From Candidatus Apopatosoma intestinale (GTDB taxonomy: Bacteria > Bacillota > Clostridia > Oscillospirales > CAG-272): a DNA stretch of 38,658 nt. Shown here in pieces: positions 24,031-33,168 of the stretch. Within the stretch, counting starts at the first letter, position 1. Every line of letters starts with the position of its first letter. Under the pieces are notes generated by a model. That model searched no databases. It saw only the letters and a program-made list of their open reading frames with translations, and was not told the DNA's origin. The stretch spans positions 1 through 38,658 of the forward strand of contig DODZ01000039.1 in NCBI GenBank assembly GCA_003524145.1, written 5' to 3'. The position numbers were made by a program, and so were the translations under genes.

Positions 24031-26462
24031 TTTGCGTTACCTCCGTTATATTTCAGATAAAGCATCGTAATATCGTCAAATTGAGGGGCATCTCCGACAA
24101 AAGCGTCTATATCGGCTTTTACCGCGCGGCATATCTCTTCACCCGAGAGATCGCTCATGCTGTTCAGCAGAGCGAGAAGCCGCTCCTCGCCGTAAAGATT
24201 GTTTTCGCTGTCCGTGGCTTCTGTTACGCCGTCGGTATAGAGATATATTTCGTCGCCCGGGGCGAGTGTAAATTCGTTTTTGCGGTATTTAATGCCATCC
24301 ATTCCGGCAAGGATGAAGCAGGGCTTGGACCTCAGATATTCAAAGCCGCCGCCTGCATGCCGCACAAGAGGGGGATTGTGCCCTGCATTCGCAAATTCCA
24401 CCTTGCCTGTCACCGTATCAAGCACGCCCATCCATGCCGTGACAAACATTCCCGCGTCGTTTGATTCGCACAGCTTTTCGTTTGCCGTGGTGAATACTTC
24501 GTCTACCGGCTTGCCCGATTCGGCATAACCCTTTATTATCGTTTTCGCCGTCATCATAAACATCGCGGCAGGAATTCCCTTGCCGGAAACATCGGCTATG
24601 AGGAAGCCAAGTCTGTTTTCACCTACAAAATAGAAATCGTAGAAGTCGCCGCCGACCTCCTTTGCCGTGTCCATCGTGGCATATATGTCAAATTCGCTGT
24701 GCCCGGGATAGGGCGGAAATACCGTCGGTATCGCCGAATGCTGAATTGACTTCGCAAATTCAAGCTCCCGGTCAATTCTTGCCGCCGCCTCCGCGATATA
24801 GTGCTTCAGCGTGACGACGGTTGAGTTTATATCATCGGAAAGCGAGGCAAATTCCTCGTTTGTTCTGACATTGACTACCGTGTCGAGATTGCCGCCGGTT
24901 ATCATGGCGAGAGATTTGTTTATCTTGACCATGTTATCCACCACGAGCTTCTTGATGAGGAAGTAGACGACAATAAAGAGCATGCCGAAAACGACAAATT
25001 CCATGAATACCGTTATATATACGGAAATATCACGGGAGAACATCGCTTCTTCCAGCGGCATGACGGCTACTATATAGTAGCCCTCGGAGAAAATATACGA
25101 GCAGAAAGCCTGCTTGCCGTAGACGACAGCCTCAAAGGTATTATTTTCGGGCATTGTACTGCGGTCGATATATATTCCGGTGACATTAAGGTTTCTTCCC
25201 TCGTTGCCGTGCCTGTCGCTGACGATGTTCCAATCCTCACCCACTATGATGAGAGCGCCGCTTTCACCTATGTGGCGGTTTCGCGTGACGCCGATGACGA
25301 CATCGTCTATATCTTTCTGAAAGCGCTCTGCATCGTATGCTACCTGAACAAAACCACCGCCACTGAGCACTACGCCTGCGTATTTGCGCGAAATTGTCGG
25401 GTCGGATGAAGTGGGCTGATAGCTCTGAACATATTCCTTTGTCACTCCGTCGAGGAGAACAAGAAATTCCGCCGACTGCTCGCCGCCGCGCATATCGTAA
25501 TTGAGAAAGTCGTTATGCGTGGAGACGGTTATTATTCCGTTTTGGTTTATTATATTTATCTCTGCGACATCAAATTCTTTTTTGAGTGTCTTGAGCAGTT
25601 TTGCGTTTGTTCTGTCGGTAAAATCTATGCGCGAGGCTATCTCTCTCGTGAGTTCAAGGAGGTTTTTATTTGAAGCCTCGAGGATATCCTCGCGGACATC
25701 TTCGATATTGAGCCTTATAAGCTCGTTTGCATCGTTTTTCGCAAGCTCCGTCTGAAGTGCCCATGTGAATACCGTCGTCATGAGAAAGCCTGCGGTTACG
25801 CACATGAGAAGCCAGCGCTGAAAGGACTGCGATATATTTTTCAGATTGTGCCGCGAGCTTTTGCGCTCTTTTTCCGACAGGAGCGAGAGCAGAGCACCCG
25901 CGAGCATTACGGAGAGTCCGTTTATCGCCACCATCGGGAGTGAGCAGGCACGCACAAACGAAAATGCGGTATGCACATCCGACATATTCGTCAGGAATAT
26001 CATCAGCATATGAACAACTTCGGTGATGATAGCCGTTGCGAGGCAGTAGTTCCATTTCGGCTTCTTGTTGTCAAACATATATTTGCGCAGCACAGCCGCG
26101 AAAACACCGGCAAGAATTGTGGAAATACTGCAGGCAAGGCGAGTATATTCGCCGGCACCCCAGAAAACGGCAAGCCAACGCTCGACGCCGCCGATTACGC
26201 CTGCTATGATTCCTGCGGGAGCACCGAAGAGAAGCCCTGCGCAGATAGGAGAGGCATCGCGGGCATTTATGACTGCGCCGTCGATTTTTACGCCGAATTC
26301 GGTGCCCATGATTGCCAGTGCCCCGAACATGATTCCTATCAGTACCTGCCTTGCAATATACGGTATTTTACGCGCGGCGTTTGTCCGCTCTGCCAGATAG
26401 ATGAGTGCCGACAATACCACAGGGCAAAGCGATACGAGAAAAAGCAAAAGGTAAGTTTCCAT
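24027..26462 (-). CDS. Membrane SpoIIE/RsbU-type PP2C serine phosphatase
   Basis: 811 aa. The first about 200 residues are hydrophobic with several membrane segments and GLLFGAPAGIIAGVIGGVERW, a 5TM-LYT-type sensor. A further membrane segment, an extracellular Cache-like domain (about 255-470, with IINQNGIITVSTHNDF and HIGESGALIIVGEDWNIVS), another membrane helix, and a HAMP linker (INKSLAMITGGNLDTVV) follow. The C-terminal PP2C domain has EVGGDFYDFYFV and IADVSGKGIPAAMFM (metal-binding Asp residues) and QFDDITMLYL. It should dephosphorylate the STAS partner in response to an external signal. The binding site is weak and the gene follows the STAS gene by 10 bp. Confidence 0.92.
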   Translation of the reverse strand: METYLLLFLVSLCPVVLSALIYLAERTNAARKIPYIARQVLIGIMFGALAIMGTEFGVKIDGAVINARDASPICAGLLFGAPAGIIAGVIGGVERWLAVFWGAGEYTRLACSISTILAGVFAAVLRKYMFDNKKPKWNYCLATAIITEVVHMLMIFLTNMSDVHTAFSFVRACSLPMVAINGLSVMLAGALLSLLSEKERKSSRHNLKNISQSFQRWLLMCVTAGFLMTTVFTWALQTELAKNDANELIRLNIEDVREDILEASNKNLLELTREIASRIDFTDRTNAKLLKTLKKEFDVAEINIINQNGIITVSTHNDFLNYDMRGGEQSAEFLVLLDGVTKEYVQSYQPTSSDPTISRKYAGVVLSGGGFVQVAYDAERFQKDIDDVVIGVTRNRHIGESGALIIVGEDWNIVSDRHGNEGRNLNVTGIYIDRSTMPENNTFEAVVYGKQAFCSYIFSEGYYIVAVMPLEEAMFSRDISVYITVFMEFVVFGMLFIVVYFLIKKLVVDNMVKINKSLAMITGGNLDTVVNVRTNEEFASLSDDINSTVVTLKHYIAEAAARIDRELEFAKSIQHSAIPTVFPPYPGHSEFDIYATMDTAKEVGGDFYDFYFVGENRLGFLIADVSGKGIPAAMFMMTAKTIIKGYAESGKPVDEVFTTANEKLCESNDAGMFVTAWMGVLDTVTGKVEFANAGHNPPLVRHAGGGFEYLRSKPCFILAGMDGIKYRKNEFTLAPGDEIYLYTDGVTEATDSENNLYGEERLLALLNSMSDLSGEEICRAVKADIDAFVGDAPQFDDITMLYLKYNGGNAK

Positions 26463-26472
26463 ATTTCACCGC

Positions 26473-26769
26473 TCATTCTATTGTGAGAATTTCCGAAAAG
26501 CCTGTGATTTCAAAAATTTCCATGATATCCGCATTGACACCTGTCAGCTTCATTTCGCCTTGGCGGTTCATGACCTTCTGCGCGGCGAGCAGTACGCGAA
26601 GACCCGCTGAGGAGATGTATTCCACCTCGGTGAAGTCTAAAGTCAGCTTTTTTATGCCGTTCACCGACCGGCGCAGTTCGGCTTCGAGCTGTGGTGCCGT
26701 TGTCGTATCGAGACGCCCCGAGAGCCTGACTGACAGCTTTTCACCGTCGATAATCTTGCTTATTTCCAT
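26473..26769 (-). CDS. RsbV/SpoIIAA-like STAS anti-sigma factor antagonist
   Basis: 98 aa from the ATG at 26769, which has GAAAGGA 8 nt upstream; a frame beginning at 26811 has no site. The length is standard for stand-alone STAS antagonists. The phosphorylation loop is FTEVEYISSAGLRVLL, with Ser54 at the position phosphorylated in SpoIIAA, and RLSGRLDTTTAPQLE is the typical N-terminal strand-loop. It completes a three-part partner-switching module with the phosphatase and kinase encoded directly downstream. First gene of the cluster. Confidence 0.93.
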   Translation of the reverse strand: MEISKIIDGEKLSVRLSGRLDTTTAPQLEAELRRSVNGIKKLTLDFTEVEYISSAGLRVLLAAQKVMNRQGEMKLTGVNADIMEIFEITGFSEILTIE

Positions 26770-26859
26770 ATAATCCATCCTTTCAGAAATAAAAATTCCG
26801 CTTTTTTGCATCGGAAATGCGCACGGGCTTGCTCATCTTAGAACAAACATTTATATGCT

Positions 26860-26889
26860 ATTATATCATATTACAAGAAAAAAAAACAA
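26860..26889 (-). promoter_or_regulatory. Promoter of the partner-switching/RiPP cluster
   Basis: Minus-strand TTGTTT (26884-26889), 18 bp, TATAAT (26860-26865). Start near 26853, about 85 nt before the STAS gene. The leader between shows no clear element. Confidence 0.5.
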
Positions 26890-26954
26890 TAGAAAAAACC
26901 GCATTTTGAGAAAAAATGGATTTCCAGTGTAACTTTTGCCGCCGTTCTCTTTCT

Positions 26955-27014
26955 TCCGAAAAAATAAAAAGCTCCGACGACCGCTTTGCTTGTGTGCGGT
27001 GCTGTGCCGAAGCT
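26955..27014 (-). terminator. Terminator of the TetR gene
   Basis: Minus-strand AGCTTCGG...ACCGC pairs with GCGGT...CGGAGCT (outer AGCTCCG at 26970-26976, CGAAGCT at 27008-27014), then TTTTTATTTTTT. Confidence 0.7.
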
Positions 27015-27050
27015 GTTTTCAGAAAATATTTTATTCTGCGGCGGGACTTT

Positions 27051-27623
27051 TTATTTATCCAGTTCGCGGCGCAGGATCTGGCGCACACGTATATAAAATG
27101 AATTGCCGCTTTCCTTTTCAGTGCCGTGCATGAGGAAGGTTGTCCCGTAGAGCAGGGCTTTTACGAGCATGGCTATCTCGGAGGCGGACTCTCTGCTCTC
27201 GCCCTTTTGCAGACGATAATTTATGATGCGGTTTTCGATACCCTCCGTCATAAGTCGCTTTTCCTCGGTCTGCTCGGCTGTGGCATCGATATCGCCGAGC
27301 ATTATCACTGCGAGAAACTGCGGATTTGCATTCAGAAAGAGGATGAAGGTCAGGCAGACCTCGGTTATCTTTTCAAGTTCGTCCTCGTGCGCTGTGCATA
27401 CGGCTTTTTCCATCAGCTCCCACTGAGCGCGGATGTAGCGGAGCATCTCGAGGATGAAATTATCCTTGTTTTCAAAGTAGCTGTACGGAGTGGCGCAGGA
27501 GATATTGCAGCTTGCCGCCACTCTGCGCATGGAAAATCCCGTTATTCCGTTTCGGCTGATTTCCGCTATTCCGGAAAGGATTATGCGCTCGCGAAGAGCT
27601 TTCAGTGCCGCCGTGTCCTTCAT
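27051..27623 (-). CDS. TetR/AcrR family transcriptional regulator
   Basis: 190 aa. The N-terminal helix-turn-helix is typical: ERIILSGIAEISRNGITGFSM, then RRVAASCNISCATPYSYFENKDNFILEML (about 28-58), in which SCATPYSYFENKD is the recognition helix region. The C-terminal ligand-binding domain (about 65-190) has no recognisable specificity. It is divergent from the aromatic amino acid operon and upstream of, but on the same strand as, the RiPP cluster, from which a terminator separates it. GGAGG precedes the ATG. Its target is unknown; it may regulate itself or a neighbour. Confidence 0.92.
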   Translation of the reverse strand: MKDTAALKALRERIILSGIAEISRNGITGFSMRRVAASCNISCATPYSYFENKDNFILEMLRYIRAQWELMEKAVCTAHEDELEKITEVCLTFILFLNANPQFLAVIMLGDIDATAEQTEEKRLMTEGIENRIINYRLQKGESRESASEIAMLVKALLYGTTFLMHGTEKESGNSFYIRVRQILRRELDK

Positions 27624-27654
27624 TTTGTGCCTCCGTACAGTTTTTATCGGTGTT

Positions 27655-27683
27655 ATTGTAACATAAAATCAGCCGTTTTTCAA
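27655..27683 (-). promoter_or_regulatory. Promoter of the TetR gene
   Basis: Minus-strand TTGAAA (27678-27683), 17 bp, TACAAT (27655-27660). The -10 lies in GTTATTGTAAC, a short palindrome that could serve autoregulation. Confidence 0.6.
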
Positions 27684-27774
27684 GCGGTTTTCACTAAAAT
27701 AAGGCGGCGAAGCTGAATTTTGATGCCGTTTTTCACAAAATAAGCAGAAAAACCGATTTTTTTCGTATAAAGCA

Positions 27775-27803
27775 TTGACATTTCGGCGTAAAAGAGGTAA
27801 AAT
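27775..27803 (+). promoter_or_regulatory. Promoter of the pheA-aro operon
   Basis: TTGACA (27775-27780), 17 bp, TAAAAT (27798-27803). Start near 27810, only about 32 nt before pheA, so there is no room for a T-box or attenuator. Confidence 0.8.
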
Positions 27804-27841
27804 ACAAATAAATTAACACTGATAAATTATGGAGAAGCAAA

Positions 27842-28936
27842 ATGGACAAGCTGACAGAAGCGAGAAGGATAATAAACTCTGTGGATGCCGAGATGGCAAA
27901 GCTTTTCTGTCGCAGGATGGCGGCGGTGAAGGACGTGCTCGAATACAAGCGCGAGCATGGGCTTCCCGTGCTGGACACGGCGAGGGAAAATGCAGTGATG
28001 GAGGCAAATTCCGCGCTCATCGATGATGAGGCGCTGAAAGAATATTATATCAGCTTCATCCGCGCGACCATGGCTGTTTCGCGCGAGTATCAGCGCAGTC
28101 TGCTCTCGGGCATCCGCGCGGCATACTGCGGCGTGGAGGGCGCTTTTGCCCAGATAGCGGCAAAGCATATATATGCGGATTGCGAGGCAAAGGCTTATCC
28201 GAGCTTTGCCGCGGCATATGCGGCGGTTGAGGAAGGCGAATGCGAGGTTGCTGTTCTCCCGATAGAAAACAGCAGCGCGGGCGAGGTAGGGCAGGTGGTG
28301 GATCTCATTTTCGCGGGCAACCTTTATATAAACGGAGTATATGAGCTTGCCGTTGAGCAGAATCTGATGGTGCTCCCCGGGGCAAGGCTCTCAGATATAA
28401 AAACAGTGTTCAGCCATCCGCAGGCACTGATGCAGTGTGCGTCTTTTCTCGAGGAAGCGGGCATACAGGCAAAAGCTTTTGAAAACACCGCGGCGGCGGC
28501 AAAATTTGTTTCCGAGAGCGGCGATCGCACTGTCGCCGCGATAGCGAGCGATGAAACGGCAAAGCTCTACGGGCTTGAAATAATCGAGCGCGATATAAAT
28601 TCCGAGAGGAGCAACACGACGCGCTTTGCCGCCGTTTCGAGAGTAAGAAACGACAAGCAGAGCTTCCCGAGCGGGCAGGGGTGCGTGCTCATGTTCGCCG
28701 TCAAAAACGAGGCGGGTGCGCTTGCCGAGGCAATCAACATAATAGGCAGTCACGGCTTTAATATGCGCTCAATACACAGCAGACCGCAGAAGGACACGAT
28801 GTGGCAGTATTATTTCTACGCCGAGCTTGAAGGTGATGTCAACGGCGAAGACGGCAGGGCGATGCTTGCCGAGCTTGAGGGCAGATGCGACAGGCTCAAG
28901 CTTGCGGGTACATTCGGTCTGCATATGAAAATATAG
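27842..28936 (+). CDS. pheA: Bifunctional chorismate mutase / prephenate dehydratase
   Basis: 364 aa P-protein. An AroQ-type chorismate mutase helix domain (about 1-85: RRIINSVDAEMAKLFCRRMAAVKDVLEYK) is fused to prephenate dehydratase (about 90-270), with VLPIENSSAGEV (138-149) and the catalytic SNTTRFAAVSR (257-267), and a C-terminal ACT domain (about 281-364, NMRSIHSRPQK), the site of feedback inhibition by Phe. It makes phenylpyruvate from chorismate. GGAG sits before the ATG. It is the first gene of the operon, 10 bp before aroB. Confidence 0.96.
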   Translation: MDKLTEARRIINSVDAEMAKLFCRRMAAVKDVLEYKREHGLPVLDTARENAVMEANSALIDDEALKEYYISFIRATMAVSREYQRSLLSGIRAAYCGVEGAFAQIAAKHIYADCEAKAYPSFAAAYAAVEEGECEVAVLPIENSSAGEVGQVVDLIFAGNLYINGVYELAVEQNLMVLPGARLSDIKTVFSHPQALMQCASFLEEAGIQAKAFENTAAAAKFVSESGDRTVAAIASDETAKLYGLEIIERDINSERSNTTRFAAVSRVRNDKQSFPSGQGCVLMFAVKNEAGALAEAINIIGSHGFNMRSIHSRPQKDTMWQYYFYAELEGDVNGEDGRAMLAELEGRCDRLKLAGTFGLHMKI

Positions 28937-28946
28937 GAGGCGGAAT

Positions 28947-29975
28947 ATGACTCTCAGCGTCAGAACAGGTACGGGAAAATACGATATAATCTGCGAGCGC
29001 GGTGCGCTTTCCCGCGTGGGAGAACTGCTTAATCTCTCGCGGAAGGTGCTCATCGTCACGGACGACGGCGTGCCGGCGCAGTATGCCGAAAGTGTTGCGA
29101 AAGCCTGCTATGAGCCGCATATCGTGACGCTCGCGTGCGGAGAGGGAAGCAAGAGCATCGTTTCCTTTGAGATGCTCTGCCGCACGATGCTCATGCATGA
29201 ATTTACGCGCGGCGATGCCGTGGTGGCTGTAGGCGGCGGCGTGGTCGGAGATCTCGCGGGCTTTGCCGCATCGGCATATATGCGCGGTGTGGATTTCTAT
29301 AATATACCGACTACGCTTCTCTCGCAGGTGGATTCTTCCATCGGCGGCAAAACGGCTGTCAACCTCGCAGGGGTAAAGAACGCCGTCGGCGCATTTTATC
29401 AGCCGAAGCGTGTGATCATCGATGCCGATACGCTCAATACGCTCGATGAGCGGCTTTTTGCGGAGGGGCTTGCGGAATCGATAAAAATGGCGTGCATTTT
29501 TGATGAGGAGCTTTTTGATTTCATTTCAGCCTGCGCCGAAAACGGCACGGTGCACAAAAATATAGACAGGATAATCACGGAATCGCTGAAAATTAAGAAA
29601 GCCGTGGTCGAGGCGGATGAAAAGGAAAGCTCGCTTCGCCGCACGCTGAATTTCGGTCACACGGTGGGACATGCTATCGAGAGCCGCCTCGGCTGGCTCC
29701 ACGGCGAATGTGTGGCGGCGGGAATGCTGGTTTTCTCCTCTCCCGAGGTGAAGTCAAGGCTTGTGCCGCTTCTTGAAAAAGCGGGACTTCCCACTTATGC
29801 CGATATCCCGGAGGAAGAGACAGAGGAGCTTGTTTCGCATGACAAGAAGGCGGCGGACGACGGGATAGTCTGTGTCTGCTGTGATAAGGTGGGCACATAC
29901 GCTATGCGCAGATACACGGCTCATGAGATAGCGGAGCTGGCGAAAAAGACATTCGGCAAGGGGGCACAGATATGA
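28947..29975 (+). CDS. aroB: 3-dehydroquinate synthase
   Basis: 342 aa. It converts DAHP to 3-dehydroquinate using NAD and a divalent metal. The glycine-rich VAVGGGVVGDLAGFAAS and the active-site run IPTTLLSQVDSSIGGKT are intact, as is the metal-binding LRRTLNFGHTVGHAIES and a second His (GWLHGECVAAG). Length is normal. GGAGG precedes the ATG. It overlaps aroC by 4 bp. Confidence 0.96.
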   Translation: MTLSVRTGTGKYDIICERGALSRVGELLNLSRKVLIVTDDGVPAQYAESVAKACYEPHIVTLACGEGSKSIVSFEMLCRTMLMHEFTRGDAVVAVGGGVVGDLAGFAASAYMRGVDFYNIPTTLLSQVDSSIGGKTAVNLAGVKNAVGAFYQPKRVIIDADTLNTLDERLFAEGLAESIKMACIFDEELFDFISACAENGTVHKNIDRIITESLKIKKAVVEADEKESSLRRTLNFGHTVGHAIESRLGWLHGECVAAGMLVFSSPEVKSRLVPLLEKAGLPTYADIPEEETEELVSHDKKAADDGIVCVCCDKVGTYAMRRYTAHEIAELAKKTFGKGAQI

Positions 29976-31066
29976 AAAACACATTCGGCGACAGCCTTGC
30001 CGTAACGATATTCGGCGAGAGCCACGGTGCCGCGATAGGTGCCGTGCTTGACGGGCTTGCCTCCGGCATTCCCGTTGATGAGGATCTGATCGCACGCAGG
30101 CTCTCTCAGAGGCGCCCGAGCGGTGAGATTTCGACGGCGAGAAGAGAAGCGGACCGCTTCCGCATAATAAGCGGCGTTTACGGCGGGAAAACAACAGGCA
30201 CACCGCTCTGCATAGAGATAGAAAACAGCGATACGAGAAGTGCGGATTACGCAAAAATGGAAACGCTGGCAAGACCCGGGCATGCCGACTATACGGCGCA
30301 GATGCGATACCGCGGATATCAGGATATACGCGGCGGCGGGCATTTCTCGGGGAGAATAACCGCGGCGGTCGTCGCCGCGGGCGCTATAGTCGAGCGTGCG
30401 CTCGCGGACAGGGGGATAGCCGCGGCAACGCATATTCTCACGCTCGGCGGCGTGGGCGACAGAAGCTTTTCATCCGACCCGACAGCAGAGATAGAGGCAC
30501 TGCGTGAGGCGGCTTTTCCGACAATTTCAGCCGATGCGGGCGAGCTTATGCGCGGCGAGATACTCGCGGCAAGAGAACGACCGGACAGTATCGGCGGCAG
30601 GACGGAAACGGCTGTCGTCGGGCTTCCCGCGGGCGTGGGCGAGCCTTTTTTCGATACGGCTGAGGGGCTTATTTCCCATGCGATTTTTGCCATTCCCGCG
30701 ATAAAGGGAATAGAATTCGGCGCGGGCTTTGACCTCTGCCGTATGAGCGGGAGCGAGGCAAACGACGCCTTTTACTCCGAAAACGGCAGGATATATACGA
30801 AAACAAATATGAACGGCGGCATAAACGGCGGTATAACAAACGGAATGCCGATAGTTTTTTCCTGCGCCGTGAAGCCTACTCCGAGCATAGCCCGCGAGCA
30901 GGACACCGTAAACTACATCACGGGAGAGGAAGCGAAGCTGACTGTACACGGTCGACATGACCCATGCATAGTCCACCGCGCCTGCCCTGTGATAAGCGCG
31001 ATGACGGAGCTTGTGCTCTATGATATGCTCTCCTGCCGCTATGGCACGGAATACTTCGCGTATTGA
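29972..31066 (+). CDS. aroC: Chorismate synthase
   Basis: 364 aa. It catalyses the last shikimate pathway step, EPSP to chorismate, with reduced FMN. The GESHG start motif (15-19), LARPGHADYT, RGGGHFSGRIT and the C-terminal GRHDPCIVHRACPV are the family signatures. The ATG overlaps the aroB stop; AGGGGG provides the binding site. 9 bp separate it from aroA. Confidence 0.97.
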   Translation: MKNTFGDSLAVTIFGESHGAAIGAVLDGLASGIPVDEDLIARRLSQRRPSGEISTARREADRFRIISGVYGGKTTGTPLCIEIENSDTRSADYAKMETLARPGHADYTAQMRYRGYQDIRGGGHFSGRITAAVVAAGAIVERALADRGIAAATHILTLGGVGDRSFSSDPTAEIEALREAAFPTISADAGELMRGEILAARERPDSIGGRTETAVVGLPAGVGEPFFDTAEGLISHAIFAIPAIKGIEFGAGFDLCRMSGSEANDAFYSENGRIYTKTNMNGGINGGITNGMPIVFSCAVKPTPSIAREQDTVNYITGEEAKLTVHGRHDPCIVHRACPVISAMTELVLYDMLSCRYGTEYFAY

Positions 31067-31075
31067 GGTAAAAAT

Positions 31076-32287
31076 ATGAGAGTTACGATAAAAAAGGGAA
31101 CTGCGCACGGCACAGTCGCCGCACCTCCCTCAAAAAGCATGGCGCATCGCCTGCTGATATGCGCGGGGCTTTGCCGCGGCAAAAGCGTGATACGCGGCGT
31201 GGAGTGCTCGCAGGATGTGCTTGCCACGCTTGATTGCCTGCGGGCGATAGGTGCAAAATGCGAGCTTGCGGGAGATACCGTCACCGTTTACGGCACGGAT
31301 TTTGCAGAGAGCGGAAAGCGCACTCTGAACTGCCGCGAGAGCGGAAGCACGCTTCGCTTCTTCATTCCGATAAGCATGCTTTTCTCCGGCAAAACGCGTC
31401 TCTGCGGAAGCGAAACACTGCTTTCCCGTCCGCTCGATGTATATAAAAGCATATGCCGCGCGGCGGGGCTGCCCTATAAGCAGGGAGCGGATTTCGTCGA
31501 GGTAGGCGGCAGGCTCGCCCCGGGAAACTTCAAAATTCCCGGAAATATCAGCAGTCAGTTTATAAGCGGACTCCTCTTTGCGCTTCCGCTTCTTTCGGGC
31601 GACAGTCTGATAACCATAGCGCCGCCGATAGAGAGCCGCTCATATATAGAGCTGACGCTCGGCGCGCTGAAGAAATTCGGTGTGGAAGCCTATTGGAAAA
31701 ACGAAAGAACGCTTTTTGTCGCAGGCGGTCAGAGCTATAAATGCGCCGATGTGACGGTGGAAGCGGATTATTCGAATGCGGCTTTTTTCTCCGTGCTCAA
31801 CAGTCTCGGCTCGGAGGTGACCGTCACGGGGCTTGACCCCGAGAGCGGACAGGGCGACAAGGCATATGAGGAATTTTTCCCGATGCTGGAGCGCGGCACT
31901 CCTTCGATAAACATTTCCGATTGTCCCGACCTCGGCCCCGTGCTCTTTGCGCTCGCTGCGGCAAAGCACGGCGGCGTTTTCACGGGGACGCACAGGCTGA
32001 AGATAAAAGAGAGCGACCGCGGCGCGGCGATGGCGGGGGAGCTTGCCAAGTTCGGCGTCTGCGTGACCGTCGGCGATGACGATATCGTGGTTTATCCCGC
32101 GAAATTTCATGCGCCCGACGCTCCGCTCGAATCGCACAATGACCACAGGATAGTGATGGCACTCTGTGCATTGCTGACGCTTTTCGGCGGAAGCATAAAC
32201 GGCGCACAGGCGGTGAACAAGAGCTTTCCCGATTACTTTAATAAGCTTGCCGCGCTCGGAATAGAGGTAGAAAAAGATGATGCTTGA
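31076..32287 (+). CDS. aroA: 3-phosphoshikimate 1-carboxyvinyltransferase (EPSP synthase)
   Basis: 403 aa, slightly short of the usual about 430. It joins shikimate 3-phosphate and PEP. The active-site segments are PPSKSMAHRLLI, NCRESGSTLRFFIP, IPGNISSQFISGLLFA, IKESDRGAAM and ESHNDHRIVMALC. The glyphosate-sensitive class I motif LxGNAGTAMRP is replaced by RESGSTLRF, a pattern common in Clostridia; the inhibitor class is not inferable with certainty. GAGGT precedes the ATG. The end overlaps tyrA by 11 bp. Confidence 0.96.
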   Translation: MRVTIKKGTAHGTVAAPPSKSMAHRLLICAGLCRGKSVIRGVECSQDVLATLDCLRAIGAKCELAGDTVTVYGTDFAESGKRTLNCRESGSTLRFFIPISMLFSGKTRLCGSETLLSRPLDVYKSICRAAGLPYKQGADFVEVGGRLAPGNFKIPGNISSQFISGLLFALPLLSGDSLITIAPPIESRSYIELTLGALKKFGVEAYWKNERTLFVAGGQSYKCADVTVEADYSNAAFFSVLNSLGSEVTVTGLDPESGQGDKAYEEFFPMLERGTPSINISDCPDLGPVLFALAAAKHGGVFTGTHRLKIKESDRGAAMAGELAKFGVCVTVGDDDIVVYPAKFHAPDAPLESHNDHRIVMALCALLTLFGGSINGAQAVNKSFPDYFNKLAALGIEVEKDDA

Positions 32288-33134
32288 TAAGAACAAAAGA
32301 ATACTGATAGTAGGTCTCGGTCTGATGGGCGGAAGCTACGCAAAGGCACTCTCGAAAAAAGGTTATCACATAGAGGCGCTGACGCTCGCTCAGAAGGATA
32401 TAGACTATGCGCTCATGTGCGGCATGATAGAGCGCGGATATACGGAACCGAGTGAAGAGAGCGTATCTCACGCGGATATAATCGTTTTTGCACTATATCC
32501 GCATACATTCCTCGACTGGGTGAAAAATTACGGCTACCTGATTAAAAAGGGTGCTATAGTCACCGACCTGACGGGCGTGAAAAGCGGTATCGTGCGCCCT
32601 GTGCAGGAGATGCTTCCGCAGGCGGAATTTATCTCGGCACACCCGATGGCGGGCAGAGAACTCTATGGCGTTGAGCACAGTGACGACACGGTTTTCGCGG
32701 GAGCGAACTACATCGTGGTGCCGACGGAGAAAAACACGCCCGAGGCGATAGAATTCTGCAAGACGCTCGGACGCGAGCTCGGATTTTCACGCATAACGGA
32801 GCTCGGCGAGCACGAGCATGATGAGATGATAGCGTTTCTCTCTCAGCTCACACATTGCATTGCCGTATCGCTGATGACCTGCCGCGATAAATGCGAGCAT
32901 TTTGTGGACTACACGGGCGACTCATTCCGCGACCTGACGCGAATAGCGAAGATAAATGACGGAATGTGGAGCGAGCTTTTCCTCATGAATAAAGAGGCAC
33001 TGTCCGAACAGATGCGGCTTTTTGAGGATGAATTTCACAGGATGCGTGAGCTGCTCGAGGCAGACGACAGGGAAGGTCTGCGCGACATGATGCGCCGTTC
33101 CACCGCGAGAAGAAAGCTTTTTGATAAGAAATAA
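32277..33134 (+). CDS. tyrA: Prephenate dehydrogenase
   Basis: 285 aa. It oxidatively decarboxylates prephenate to 4-hydroxyphenylpyruvate for Tyr synthesis. The NAD(P) Rossmann motif VGLGLMGGSYA is near the start (about 12-22), VTDLTGVKSG and the active-site SAHPMAGRELYG at about 120-131, and the all-alpha dimerisation domain with HDEMIAFLSQLTHCIAVSL follows. There is no C-terminal ACT domain, so feedback would need other means. ATG at 32277 with GAGGT 8 nt upstream. Confidence 0.95.
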   Translation: MMLDKNKRILIVGLGLMGGSYAKALSKKGYHIEALTLAQKDIDYALMCGMIERGYTEPSEESVSHADIIVFALYPHTFLDWVKNYGYLIKKGAIVTDLTGVKSGIVRPVQEMLPQAEFISAHPMAGRELYGVEHSDDTVFAGANYIVVPTEKNTPEAIEFCKTLGRELGFSRITELGEHEHDEMIAFLSQLTHCIAVSLMTCRDKCEHFVDYTGDSFRDLTRIAKINDGMWSELFLMNKEALSEQMRLFEDEFHRMRELLEADDREGLRDMMRRSTARRKLFDKK

Positions 33135-33168
33135 ATTGAAAAAATTCAAATAAAAGAGGTACATGATT

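Noticed and set aside
26916..27101. Plus-strand frame with CNFC...CVRC spacing like a zinc knuckle
   Set aside because: It overlaps the TetR terminator and 3' end, has no convincing ribosome binding site, and contains the terminator's arms.
27804..27841. T-box or attenuator before pheA
   Set aside because: The leader is about 32 nt, too short, and has no T-box sequence.
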